Position numbers and translations under genes: made by a program. The notes beneath the pieces are model-generated. The model made no database searches, was not told the origin of the DNA, and worked only from the letters and a program-made list of their open reading frames with translations. Below, piece by piece: positions 10,482 to 21,460 of a stretch of 64,000 bases of DNA. Numbering within the stretch: position 1 is the stretch's first letter; the number at the start of each line of letters is the position of its first letter. The stretch is from Omphalotus guepiniiformis (Eukaryota; Basidiomycota; Agaricomycetes; Agaricales; Omphalotaceae). The stretch is from the NCBI GenBank assembly GCA_028554645.1, contig JAQOOI010000079.1, positions 1,798,001 through 1,862,000 on the forward strand. The letters run 5' to 3'.

Positions 10482-12626
10482 TGATTGATGTTGATTCTTG
10501 TGACCCTTGTAGCGATATGTAGTTTTTTGGTGGCCACCCTTGGTAGTAATGAGAAAACACTGGTTGAAAGCTATATACGAATACTTGATTGAATGGGGGT
10601 ATATAGATGACCTTGATGTGGGTCTTGTGTTCAAAGGAGAATCGGAATCGTAGACTTTGACAAGAAGTATGCGCTTTACAGCTCGTAGAATCTACCGTTT
10701 AGGTAATTTCAATGATTTTTAATTTTGAACGTTTTGAATGCTTACTACGACGACCTTTTTGCTCATCTTACAGACACATTTTCGCCTGCATATTCCCGGG
10801 ACTCACTTTCAACTTTCAAGGGTAAGCACTGGTATGGTCCGTGTCACCTCAGATCAAAGAGTCGCACACGGACTTTCTGTATCCTGACGCACTGCTAAAC
10901 CTATGTCTCTGCCATACGGGTTCAAACGTGATCTGAGGTCAAGACTGCTTCTATAAGTTCTCACTCGTGGCTGGGGTTCGTCTTCATCGATGGGTCGTGC
11001 CGGCGGGTGTAATACGACAGTGATCAGTACCATGGAGGAATTTGCTCGCTTCGCACGGGAGTCGGGGTTGGTGTCAGCATTGTACCCAAGTTGAATGCTC
11101 CTGGATTTACTCACTTTGTGTTTTACTTAGCAGGATATTTGTTGGGATATTTCTGGTTTCAACTGGCAATTCTGGATCTTATGGCTGAGGCTGGTCCTCC
11201 CGAAATACTACATGCACGTTTCTTCTATCCTGAAAGCCTTTCTTTGACACCGTCCTTGAATCAACAATAGTTTCTGTTTCACGAGTCATAACTATTGATA
11301 AGTCCCTCACGACAACTCTCATCGCGACCGGTCTTTCAAGAATCAAACAGCATTTGCGGACCACCGGGCTATGGTGGCCAACCAAGCTACCATACGAACA
11401 GGCGCAAGCTACTCAAGGTATGCAGGTCTTTGGAGCGCTAGGTTGGATCGCTGAACTCTTAAGCTTTCAGTCCACCAGTGAAGTATGACAATCAAGTATG
11501 TTATTCCTCGGCAAAAGATCTCAGCGTCCTCCTGGCTGTCAGCTGAGGTCCTTATGGCTGTGAATGCAGTCACGAATGACCCGATTCGCCCTTTCTATCC
11601 GCCTAAACCTGCAATCAACGCAAGTTGACGTGCAGGCCAGCACGTAAGCCATCTTTGGGATGATAACTTATTGCTAGGTTAGTAAGAAATCCGTCTCCGA
11701 AAAGAGGGGTTCTTTCCTGCTACTGTCCACACTATTCAGGCTTCCTCGAAGCTTGCAATACTAATACACCTACTCGTTGACCTAGTCGTCATCGCAAATC
11801 GAATTGAGCCAGTAGGTAAACTCTGAGATGCATTGGTCTTTTGACGAACACAAGTTGGCTTAGGTACCCAGTCAATTGTATCGCATTCTACCGTGACAGT
11901 GGCGTCGTCACCGTCTCTGTTCGTGGGGTTTCCTCGTTGATTTCTTTTCCGCAGAACAAGACGCCGAGGAATTATCACAGAAATACGAAACCACTGTATC
12001 ACGTTCACTAATATGAACCTTACCAAGGCATGGTACTGCTGACACTCTTGATTGGTGTGCTGTCTTACTCAATGTGCTAAACGCCATTCACTCTGGTCGT
12101 AGGCATTGCACGTCCGGATTCTTCGGTATGGTGTTGATCATTGAGTGTTTGAACGGCATTCATCTATTGTACAGGTAATTTGCCAAGTGAGAGATATCAT
12201 CATCGGGAGAAGAAGGATGTCTATAAGTACATGGATGCAATACATACATGAACGAAACGAGGCTAAATTTCATTCAGTGTGTGATGGTTGTATGACAGGT
12301 GTGTGGACCGTCTTGATCAACGCGGTTAGCATCTCTCTAATACCAGTGCTGTATTCAGAGCCCCTAGTAATCATCACCCTCATCCTGTGTGCAATTCACT
12401 GTTGAGACAACATTCTCTTTGCTTGATATCAGATTTTAAAGAAGCAGCCACATATGAGTACCCCAAGTACTTTGAAGATCCAGTTGTAGCAGGACTGCCC
12501 TGACTGCATATATATAAATGAATTTCAACTTGTAAACCGACACTCTTGGGCTCACCCAACAGCACCTGCTAATTCCTACAGTGACTGAACCCCATTCAAA
12601 AGAGTGAAAGCACTTCCGAGTTGGAC

Positions 12627-14302
12627 ATGGAAGAACTTGAAATATTCAAGTTAGTGTGTTCACCCCTGCTTGCCCTTGCTGTATGTACCTTTGATCTTCA
12701 TGAAGCTATTTATGAGATACTGACTCTAGTGCCAGTTTGTGTTCCTCTTTTATGGTATGGTGAAAGCTAACATTGTCAACACTTCCCCTACTGACCAGAA
12801 GTTGTCTATTCACCCAGGCATCAACCTAGTGCTAACCATGGTCCATCTCTTACTTAGTACCAAGCAAAAGGATGGGAGGACCCGTGTTTATCTGCTTGCA
12901 AACATGACTGTATTTGTTTTTGCAACTGTGGGGTTAGCATTATCTGTGGTGGATGACATCAACGAAATCAAAAGTCTCATTGTGCAGGAGGAAACATGGA
13001 GTGGGCCTCTGGAAATGCTCCTGATGAATTACAGGTGTGTAGATTGACGACTTCAGATGGACTTCTTGCAAAGTGACTGTGTGGCCCTGATAGAACAGCT
13101 ATCTCAACTCTTTATACAACAGCAAAGTATGCCACTGAATTGTCACTTCCATACCTCACTTGCTAACAAAAGTTTTAGCTTCATTGCTGATCTAATCCTT
13201 GTTAGTTGAATTGCCATTGAGCTGTTGATGAACATGACCAAACCATCTGGTAGATCTACCGTTGCTACATAATCTGGGGATCAAGGAAGAGAACTGTTGC
13301 GCTGCCTGCTATTATTTCCATTTTTAACTGTGGTATGAATGTGCCCATCTTCTGTTGACATTTCATACATCTAATGGATTAAAAAACAGCTATCTCCTTT
13401 ACCTTTATAGGCCTCATGCAGGAGGGGTCTTACAACGACGGGATAAATGCATATATATTGCAAGTTCATCTCAGTACTGTGTATTGTGGTTATGTGCTTC
13501 TTGCTATCAACTTCACTGTGAACTTAATATTGACATTCATGATTGGTAAGTCAATACTGTTATTATCTGTCATCCTACTGAATCTGAAATGCTATGCACA
13601 AACAGCAGGTAGAATATGGTGGATCAGCCGAACAACTACCAAGATCTTATTCGGCAATAAAAGCGACAATTGGAGATACAATACAATCATTGCAATGGTG
13701 TACGTGGCCCATGTCATCCACTCACTGGCACAATTGCATGTATTGATTATATATTAAAGCCTTGAGTCGGGACTGATTTATCCTGTGGCTCTTATGATAT
13801 GCTTGGCCCTAGAACTCATCAGCAAGATTGGATTAGCAGATACAGATTCACTTCTTCTTCAGATTGTGGTAAGTACCCCTTCAATAAGAGATTTTACATC
13901 CAAATGAACAAGCTTATGAACAAGCTTATGATATATCTTTAGGGCATTGCTCCAAACCTGATCCTAGTACGGACCACTCTGGGCATTAGCTTTGATGGCC
14001 AAGTTACAAAAAGCGATAGCGGACAGGAAATGGTGTTTCGCCATACCCTCGACACTGCGAGAAGCAGAGATTCCTTGACTCCCAGGAACCCTCTCGTTGG
14101 TAACACGACTCCTGCAAGCAATCTCGACTATAGTGCCTCTGGTTCTACCTTACAAGATAGCCGTGAATACCACGGAAGTATAGATGATCGTGCAATGCCT
14201 AATGGCAGTGTCACTGCATTCAGATTCTGGACTCCAAACCAATTTAGGTCAAAATCGATCGGACCGATACTTAATGAACCGGAAGAGGGGAAACAGGCTT
14301 GA
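12627..14302 (+). CDS. seven-transmembrane fungal protein of unknown function (9 exons)
   Basis: The model join(12627..12680, 12730..13034, 13094..13126, 13179..13200, 13254..13332, 13390..13545, 13606..13699, 13760..13868, 13943..14302) gives 403 aa with every phase matching; two exons are only 33 and 22 nt. Hydrophobic helices alternate with short loops. Landmarks known from a large uncharacterized agaricomycete seven-TM family appear in order: LILIYRCYIIWG, AGRIWWISR, LESGLIYPVAL and GIAPNLILVR near the end of the last helix. A hydrophilic tail of about 105 residues, rich in Ser/Asn/Arg, follows and probably faces the cytosol. A receptor-like role is plausible from topology only. The reading frame is intact once spliced. 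Confidence 0.8.
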
Positions 14303-15047
14303 GCCTTGGCAATGAATTTGGACAATGAAATACAAGGCTCATTCAGGACGGACGTAATGAGAGGAAGAGGGAAACCAGTATATTTAATACACAACTTATG
14401 TTTTACAAAAACAGCTCTGTTATTTATACGCTAATGGTGAACATCAGCTTACAGGTCTCAGTGATATTTACTTCTGCTTTTACTGGCTACGGCTACAGGC
14501 TACATCTCTTTTCCCACTACTTATAGGCTATCTTTCTGCGCCGTAGATCGGATGGGACTCCTATATAACAACAATTTTTAACTTGAGCTTGAGCTTGAAC
14601 GCTTACTATGACCTTTGTTCTGATCTTACAGATACATCTGACAAGTCCGAGTTCTGGAAGAGAGCCTGAGGTTTCCTCGGAGGGGCTGTATATTGCCAAT
14701 AAGATGATGGTAGTCGCAGGTCATTTCTAATGACAGGAATCACTACGGTAATACTACCTTGTAATACTACCTGGTAATACTAACTATGAACGTTAACCTC
14801 GAAAGCCACTAGCCGCGCTAGCGCTCGGTCGCACGAAGGCTCACCACTGAATACAACGTCCCCCGAAAAACCCACTTGGTACTTCCGGGCAACCGGGGGA
14901 TGGGTATGTATAAGAAGACGTTCTGGTTTTGTCGATTTCCTCAGGCTGGTCCCCAGAAGAAAGACTCAAAGCTACAGAACGTCTGGCACGTTGCGTAGTA
15001 TTCCACTCTTACCTACCTACACCGCTATCCTTTGAATCTCCACTGAA
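14303..15047. other. intergenic, no gene recognized
   Basis: Contains three degenerate GTAATACTACCT units near 14746-14781 and an A/T box (TGTATAAGAAG, about 14907) that may serve the secreted-protein gene. No coding region supported. Confidence 0.4.
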
Positions 15048-15526
15048 ATGCTCTGGTCAACGACTCAGAAACTCCTGCTCTCAGCGGCACTCGTTGCGAC
15101 TGGCCTCTCTCAGACGGTATCTGCCGTTCCAGTGGTACGTCACCGACGATTTTGTGTGTTTCTATTCATAAAAAGCTTAAAAGAAAGATATCTCTTGTAA
15201 AGGCAGATGGAAATGGACATGCCGTTGATAATTTCAAGAGAGACCCTGCACCAGGCGGAGGACACGGACAACCAGTCTATCTCCCAGTGAAAACAACCAA
15301 GCGACCAGTTTTTCCTACAATGAGACCAACCCAGCGACTAGTCTATCCCCCAGTGAAACCAAACCAACCTGTCTATCCAAACCAACCAGTCTATCCAAAC
15401 CAACCAGTCAATCCAAACCAACCAGTCTATCCAAACCAACAAGTCTATCCAGCAGGACAATATGGTGTGCAACCCGGTGTAAAACCACAAGGACAACCAG
15501 TCATACCAGGGGTTTATCCGAGCTGA
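15048..15526 (+). CDS. small secreted protein with YPNQPV hexapeptide repeats (2 exons)
   Basis: join(15048..15134, 15203..15526) encodes 136 aa; the 68-bp intron has a GTACGT donor. The first exon is a signal peptide with hydrophobic core LLLSAALVATGL, ending near VSAVP. The mature part begins with a Gly/Asp/His-containing stretch and a dibasic KR (Kex2-type) site. It then consists mostly of Pro/Gln/Val/Tyr repeats: two longer VYxPVK units, followed by five tandem hexapeptides of type YPNQPV. There are no cysteines after the signal. The composition suggests a cell-wall or extracellular matrix-associated or repetitive secreted peptide; function unknown. Confidence 0.75.
15356..15450 (+). repeat. 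18-bp tandem repeats encoding YPNQPV hexapeptides
   Basis: Near-identical 18-bp units (CCAAACCAACCAGTCTAT type), five or six in a row, within the secreted proline-rich gene. Confidence 0.85.
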
Positions 15527-16492
15527 GTACTGGTAAGGCAGTAATGCCGTAGAATTCAGCCTACCACATGCGGAATCGGTGGAAAGAGAAGGATGATTTT
15601 GTGTTACACACATGGGAGGAGTTTTTGATGTCAATTGGCAGGGTTTTGAACTGTAGCTCGTATTACTTTCAAATATCAGGGTCATTTCGAAGCTTCCTGC
15701 GCCATGCCGACTAGATACTTCGTGTGGTTTGGGACCAGCAGCCAGCCTGAGCCCTTGCCAAGTTGTCTCTTTTTTTCTTGAAGTGTGACTTGGTCACCGT
15801 ATATGAAACGGTCGTACCCTTGCAAAAAATTGAGAGCGTAGACTCGTCCGTGCAACCGTCGGTGACCTGGACGCGTTTCTTCCTTTGAGGGCCTCCTTTC
15901 TTCTTGAAATGTGATCGGGTTAGTACTGTACACGTACCCATGCAGTATACCGAGCGCGCGTAGGCTCGTCCGTGCAACCGTCAACGAGCTAGCCTTCGTG
16001 TTTCTTTGTGAGATAGAATTCCTATGGAACTCCCTTTTTTCTTGAAGTTGGAGTAACGAGTTGAACGTCCTGGAGCGCCAATGTTATGCTTGGGGTTCGA
16101 AGTATGAATTTTTTACTGGATTTTTCTTGTAGGCCTACACGCAGCTATTCAGTATTCAGTTATAGCAATGAAAGCTAAGTTGAATGAATAGTTGAAGCAT
16201 ACATTTGGATCCCGCGTTTCAATTGAGACCTTGAGATTGTGTACTTGAGTGTTACTGTCGATGTTTGACTGGTGAGTAACCTGCGAGTAACCATCGTGCC
16301 TCTAGCCTCTTCCTCTTTCTCGAGCGTCGTCCGTGTAGCTTGATTCACCTGCACTTGGGTACGTTGTACTCACATTATCACGAAGATATTTCACTAATAG
16401 TATAGTGATAGAAATCTCGCCAAACTAATTCCGAGCCGGCAAGGAAGAAACAAGATCAACGTCCTGGAAGAGCCTGGAGGCCGGACATTTAC
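15527..16492. other. intergenic with a tandem repeat; promoter side of the glycosyltransferase
   Basis: Apart from the 129-bp repeat listed separately, no supported gene. On the minus strand the repeat stays open for about 100 codons in two frames, which is suggestive but not convincing. Confidence 0.4.
15768..16050. repeat. degenerate tandem repeat, period about 129 bp, 2.2 copies
   Basis: The sequence TTTCTTGAAGTGTGA recurs as TTCTTGAAATGTGA about 129 bp later and again as TTTCTTGAAGTTGGA. The unit also shares GTACCC-TGCA and TCGTCCGTGCAACCGTC blocks. Copies are roughly 75-80 percent alike by eye. Confidence 0.75.
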
Positions 16493-17928
16493 ATGTCTAG
16501 TTATGATGAACGCTTACCCACGTACGAGCCTTCTCCAACGACACCACGATCCCGACGACAAAATAACTCTTTCCTAAACTCTTTCCTCTCACCTAGGTCA
16601 AGCAGACGTTCTCCATCACCCTTAAGAACTTCGACATTTCTTTCGTCTTACATCCGACCTCGCAAAGTCATCAAGTTTCTCAAATTCTTTATACCATGTC
16701 TCATTCTACTTCTACTATACGCCTTCTATCTCTATGAGCCGCACGTTGAGTTGGCGTTTTACTCTCGAAACTGGGTTTCGCAGGAGATGGAGGCTATGAA
16801 ACCTCTGGCAGGGTGTTTCGACGCTTCGCGCGTGAGCCCGAGGTACAACGTATCCGAAGCTCTTTATGGTTCGAAGCGTACGGAAGTACAGGCTGGGATG
16901 TCGATGAGGTTTGGGTTGGACTGTTATGATCTCGCAGGAACGATACAGAGTTCTCCGAAACCTCTTCAGCAGAAAGCAGGCGAACACCCCGAACAGCAGG
17001 AACAACGCACTCAATTCCATACGTATTGGAGAAGCGATTTAGCGGCTTTTGGTCCTCGACAGGAATACATGCTTAAATCGTTCTTTGCTACACAAGATCT
17101 CACATCTACGCAACTCGTCTTGTGGTCCAACGGGGACTTGACAACTGGGAATGAGATTTTGCAAAAGTATCTCAGGAGGTACTCCAAGGCTTTTTCGGTG
17201 CGGATTGCTGATATCCCGACACTTGCGAAGGGCACGGAGTTGGAAAAGAGCAGTAGATTGTTGAGCTCGGATAAGAAGGCTTGGTTGGACGGTGATTTGA
17301 TTAGGCTTTTGTTGCTCTGGAATTATGGTGGGGTGTGGGTTGATATGGATTCTCTCTTGACGAGAGACTTAGAACCGTTGCTCGAGCATGAGTTTGTCAC
17401 TCAGTGGGATTGTTATGGTATAGTCTTCAATTCCATCCTTTTACTCGTCTGTTTTTCTCATCTATTGCATGTACAGATAAAAAATACTCGGCATTTAATG
17501 GTGCACTCATGCGTTTCCGACAACACTCTCCTTACCTCTGTGAAGCCTTCCATATCATGGCAACCGACACCGCTCCACGACCAGGTTCAACAGACTGGGG
17601 CGCGATACTTTACTTTAAACTCTGGCGTCGTCTAGTAGCCGCATCTATTCCTCCCTTCAAAATATTACCGTTCTGCTTCTCAGATGGACGCTCGTGTCGA
17701 CTGGATAACCGCCTCCCAGACCCATTCGTACCGGACAATCCCAAGGGCAAGTGGACTATGGGTCTCGGGATGGAAGAAGGTGGCGCGTTGGATGTCGTGT
17801 TGGGGAAGGTCTTTGGAGTGCATTTGCATAATCAGTGGGACAAAGAGTTTCCTAAGGGTGGGTGGGTTGAGAGGTTACTTCTGAAGAGGTTTGATAGGAA
17901 GTTGGGTGCGAGAGAGGATGAATTGTAG
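16493..17928 (+). CDS. type II membrane glycosyltransferase with DXD motif (GT32-like), 2 exons
   Basis: join(16493..17417, 17477..17928) encodes 458 aa; the 59-bp intron splits the codon after WDCY. A 60-residue Ser/Pro/Arg-rich cytosolic tail precedes one transmembrane anchor (about 64-81, FFIPCLILLLLYAFYLY), giving Golgi type II topology. The lumenal domain contains TYWRSDLAAFGPRQ and then the signature WNYGGVWVDMDSLLTRDL, with DMD at 284-286, the nucleotide-sugar and metal-binding motif of the DXD sugar-binding family. It is followed by AFNGALMRF and STDWGAILYFKLWRRL. Members transfer hexoses to glycans or glycolipids. The exact donor and acceptor cannot be read from the sequence. The gene is intact. 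Confidence 0.85.
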
Positions 17929-19659
17929 TTGGGATAGGATTCGAAGAATTTAGAGGTATGATATATACGTATAATGGAAGTTATGTATGCGATTGTGCCG
18001 CCAAATTTGGTGTAGCTTCAAGGGCTCAAGTTTGCTATCACTCTTCATTATGTCGGGCAATATTTCATCTTACCTCACGTTCGAAACGAATATTAAGGAA
18101 TGTAGTACATAGTAGAGCATTGCGCCACCCGCCGGCCACGCCACATCCTTTACATCCTTTGTCACCAACCACGATGTTTGATATACAATTCACTGCTGTC
18201 TTTTGTCTCTTCTGCTAGTGATATCGGTGTCGGGGCTCCTGGAATCATCATGAAGAGGCAATGACCCTGAATGTCTATCGAAAATACACCTTTCTGGCTT
18301 CTATACTTCGCGTTTTCGCAATGGCACTGGGCGCCTAGTACAAGTCGAGCAGTCGGAGAGTTACTATTGACCTCAAGACCCCCACCATCTTTTGGTGAAA
18401 CATGCAAATGGACCGTGCACAAAGGGCCACTTCTACTGCGTGTATAATGTTGCGCTGGTCTTGAAAAGATAGCCATTTCACTCGCCAGAAATTCGAAGCC
18501 TTGATCCCGTCTTCCTAGATTTCGAATTCATACTCTCTCTGCTCCAAGTTCAAGTTCTCTGCCGTTCAGGGCCACGACTGGTCGACCTCCACAGACCTGC
18601 ACACCTTCCTAGGTTCAAGCGTTCACGCGTTCACGTTCAATGGCCGAATTGACCGTAATTGGTCTTGTAGTCAAGTCCGCCAGGATTCCAATGAAATTTT
18701 TCCAGATACGCGTCTTAATTAAATTGTCTTCGTATCGCGCAATCTGAAAAGGCAAGAAATCCTATGAAACCATAGGAAATCACGAGGGACGAATACGCAC
18801 AGATATAGACAGATATCAAGGTATCTTGCCAAAATCTCGCCTGTCAGTGCCCAGTGTTATTGCTGAATTAACTCCAGTTAATATGCCGTACGTGGGTATC
18901 CTAGGGTACCATGTGGATGCTCTCAGCCTCTCGCGCTCATCGCAAGGAACAACGAAACAATATTATCAGAATTGTTACCTTGCTACCGAAATCTGGAGTG
19001 CAAGGAAGTTTTTCACTCCTTCCGTATCTTCAAGAGAGATGTACGTGATGTACAGTGCAGGCCTGTACAGGCATTGTCAGGCCCGTACATTTGTAGGTCC
19101 AGGGGTCAGGGTACGGAGCACTAAAAGGAATATATATTTCAAAAACTTGAAGTTTTTCAGACCTCGGCCCTAGAGCCCGAGTCCTGCCAGGTCCTGCCCG
19201 AGTCCTTCTCTGTTCCTTCTCTTCTTTGCGACTCCGCAGTGAGTCCGCTTCACGCCGCTTGAAATTGCCGTCGGGAGTCACTCACTAACTATTTGTAAAC
19301 CCAGCCAGCCGTCGGACTTCTCCTGACTTCTCTCGCCAAACCATCCTAATCCAATCCAAACAAACCAAAGGCTATTAGCCCGGCGGCCCGATGCGTTTCT
19401 GGACCCTTCGGAAAAAATTGCGCTGCAAAAACTTTCTTCCGCATCGCAGGAATCAGGATGGATCCTGTTACCCGCCTGTTACCCTTCTGGTCTGGAATTC
19501 AGGCGTCGGATGGTCTGAGAAACTTGTGGAGGATTGCATGTGGAAGATGCACTGAATTTTCTGGGGCCCTGGCTGGTGATACGGCGGACAAGTGAAAGCG
19601 TAGGGTCCGAGCTAGTCCTGACTTTGACTAGGACCTCTCCTTGGCAATGGATCCAACAT

Positions 19660-20560
19660 TTGTACAACCTCCTCACAGTAAATGGGCCCAGTCACTCTTT
19701 GTGGAAACCAGGTGGAATCCGAGATCGTTTTACATTCTGACATAGATTCATCGCACCGGTTCAAACCATCGAAGATCCTCCCAAAGGCCTAAGGTGTTCT
19801 ACTGGGTGTGAAGGAAGTATCGTCCTTTCTGCGACTTCGACGTGGATAAAGATACAACCTCTCACAGTGATTGGGCCCATCTTTGTGGATTCCGAGATGT
19901 CCTTTCATTCTGACAATAGATTTTATTGCAGCCGTTCAAACCATCAAAGAGCCTCCTAAGGCCTAAGGTGCTCTACTCGGTCTGAAGGAAGTGCATGGCA
20001 CAATTCCGAGAAAGTCTTATGAGATAGGCGATTGTTAGCATTGGAACATGAGGCTATCGTCCCTTTCTGAGACTTCGACTTTCACAGTGAATGGACATCT
20101 TTTTGGTATCCTCATTCCATTCTGACATAGATTCTCATTGCAGCCGTTACAACCATCGAAGAGCTTGAAGCCTCCTAAGGCGTTCTGCTGGGTACCAATG
20201 TGACGGAAGTGTTAAAACCATGGCAGGATTCTGAGAAGTTCTCATGAGATAGGCGACTGGTAGTACTAACATGAGGCTATCGGCCCCTTCTGAGACTTCG
20301 ACTTGGAATCGATACAAGAAACATCCTCTCACATGAATGGACCTCTTATGGTATCCTCATTCCATTCTGACATTGATTCTCATTGCAGCCGCTCAAACCA
20401 TCGAAGAGCCTGAGGCCTCCTAAGGCCTCAAGGTGTTCTGCTAGGTGTGAAGGAAGCAGGAAAGAAATATCATACATGGCAGCATTTCAATTTCGATATT
20501 CTCAAGATCTGCGACGGGTAACTGGTGGTACATATCGTCCCTTCTGCCTACATGTTGCAC
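19660..20560. repeat. degenerate tandem array, four units of about 190-245 bp
   Basis: Each unit runs CTCACAG-TGAATGG, then GGTATCC or GAATCCGAGAT, then CATTCTGACATAGATT, then a block like CCGTTCAAACCATCGAAGAG, then CCTCCTAAGGCCTAAGGTG, then TGTGAAGGAAG. Copies start near 19660, 19849, 20076 and 20321. They differ by substitutions and indels, so the array is old. Confidence 0.8.
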
Positions 20561-21216
20561 TGCTTACTACTTGTCAGTTGTAAAGCTTTCCAACTCCTGA
20601 TCTTCTCCCGCTCACTGATATTTCCATCACTACTATATACTTTTATTGCCGCCTATATTATCGTCCTATCTACGCTCCGTACCGAAGCTTAGAGTTGCCT
20701 AGGGAAGACTACGTCCTAGGTGACCACCCGATATTGTATCTTCCTGGATCCATCTAACATATCCACCCCGTGGTTCCTTTGTACATATAATATGCACATG
20801 TCCTGTAGTATGTGGGAAACCCGCTCCCGAAGTCTTTTTTAAAGACTTTCAGCCATTACGACAAAGCTAGCCAGGGGCATCAAAGCGTCTGTTCAATTCC
20901 AAATGCTTAATTCATTCGCTGGTTCAGTGGTTTTAGTCCTTCCAGCCTTTTTGGAGTCATGAGAAGTAGTCTCGCATGTAAAGAGATAGAGCTTGGGAAA
21001 GTTCTTTCAAGAGCGCACAGATTGACGAATGTAGTATTCAGGGTAAGAGTCTACGTCTCCAGCCATTGTGCACTATACAATATATCACATTGTGCCCCAG
21101 AATATTGACAATATGGGCAACTACGAGGATAATGATACTAGTATAGAGTAGACTTCCAAATAGTAAGATAGTGATAAGTAATGACAATTCCTCCAGACGT
21201 CAAGTGTCTGCCCAGC

Positions 21217-21408
21217 GACCTTTTGCGTTTATAGGTGAATGCGGATGCGAACCATCGTGTCTATCCGTATTGACAGCGATCAGACCTCAAGCGTTTGCTT
21301 ATAATCCAGCGACCTTTCCTCCGCAGCCCATTCAGATTTTGCGTTTATAGGTGGATGAGAATGCGTATGCGAATCATCGTGTCTCTCCGTGTTTACAGCG
21401 ATGACCAT
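21217..21408. repeat. two-copy direct repeat next to the DUF6534-like gene A
   Basis: The block TTTTGCGTTTATAGGTG-ATG, followed by GCGAA-CATCGTGTCT and ACAGCGATGA, occurs at about 21220-21280 and 21337-21405. Copies are about 60-65 bp long, with the second slightly longer. Confidence 0.7.
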
Positions 21409-21460
21409 GGCCTAGAATCAACACAAGAGTAAAATCAGAAATTGAGACCATCGGTTCAGC

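Larger units (their letters stand above)
8956..12626. other. gene-poor region between DHH1 and the seven-TM gene
   Basis: About 3.7 kb without a supported gene. It contains a GACAACGACGACGACG microsatellite (about 9200-9228), the pyrimidine tract at 9390-9770, and the simple repeats listed separately. From 10.7 to 12.6 kb both strands are closed at short intervals. Part of the 10.69-10.79 kb sequence resembles 14.58-14.64 kb (shared CTTACTA and CTTACAGA blocks), hinting at an old duplication around the seven-TM gene. Confidence 0.4.
17929..21460. other. gene-poor region with tandem repeats
   Basis: About 3.5 kb without a supported gene. Short open frames on both strands have no recognizable motifs. 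It holds the degenerate repeat array at 19.66-20.56 kb and a two-copy direct repeat at 21.22-21.41 kb, both listed separately. Confidence 0.4.

Noticed and set aside
10854..12026. Minus-strand frames of 68-96 codons
   Set aside because: Arg/Val-rich noise with no motif or splice partner; plus-strand fragments such as one starting MAEAGPPEILHA could not be extended.
12145..12405. 86-codon frame with hydrophobic end just upstream of the seven-TM gene
   Set aside because: Does not connect by any consistent splice to the gene at 12627 and shows no family landmark.
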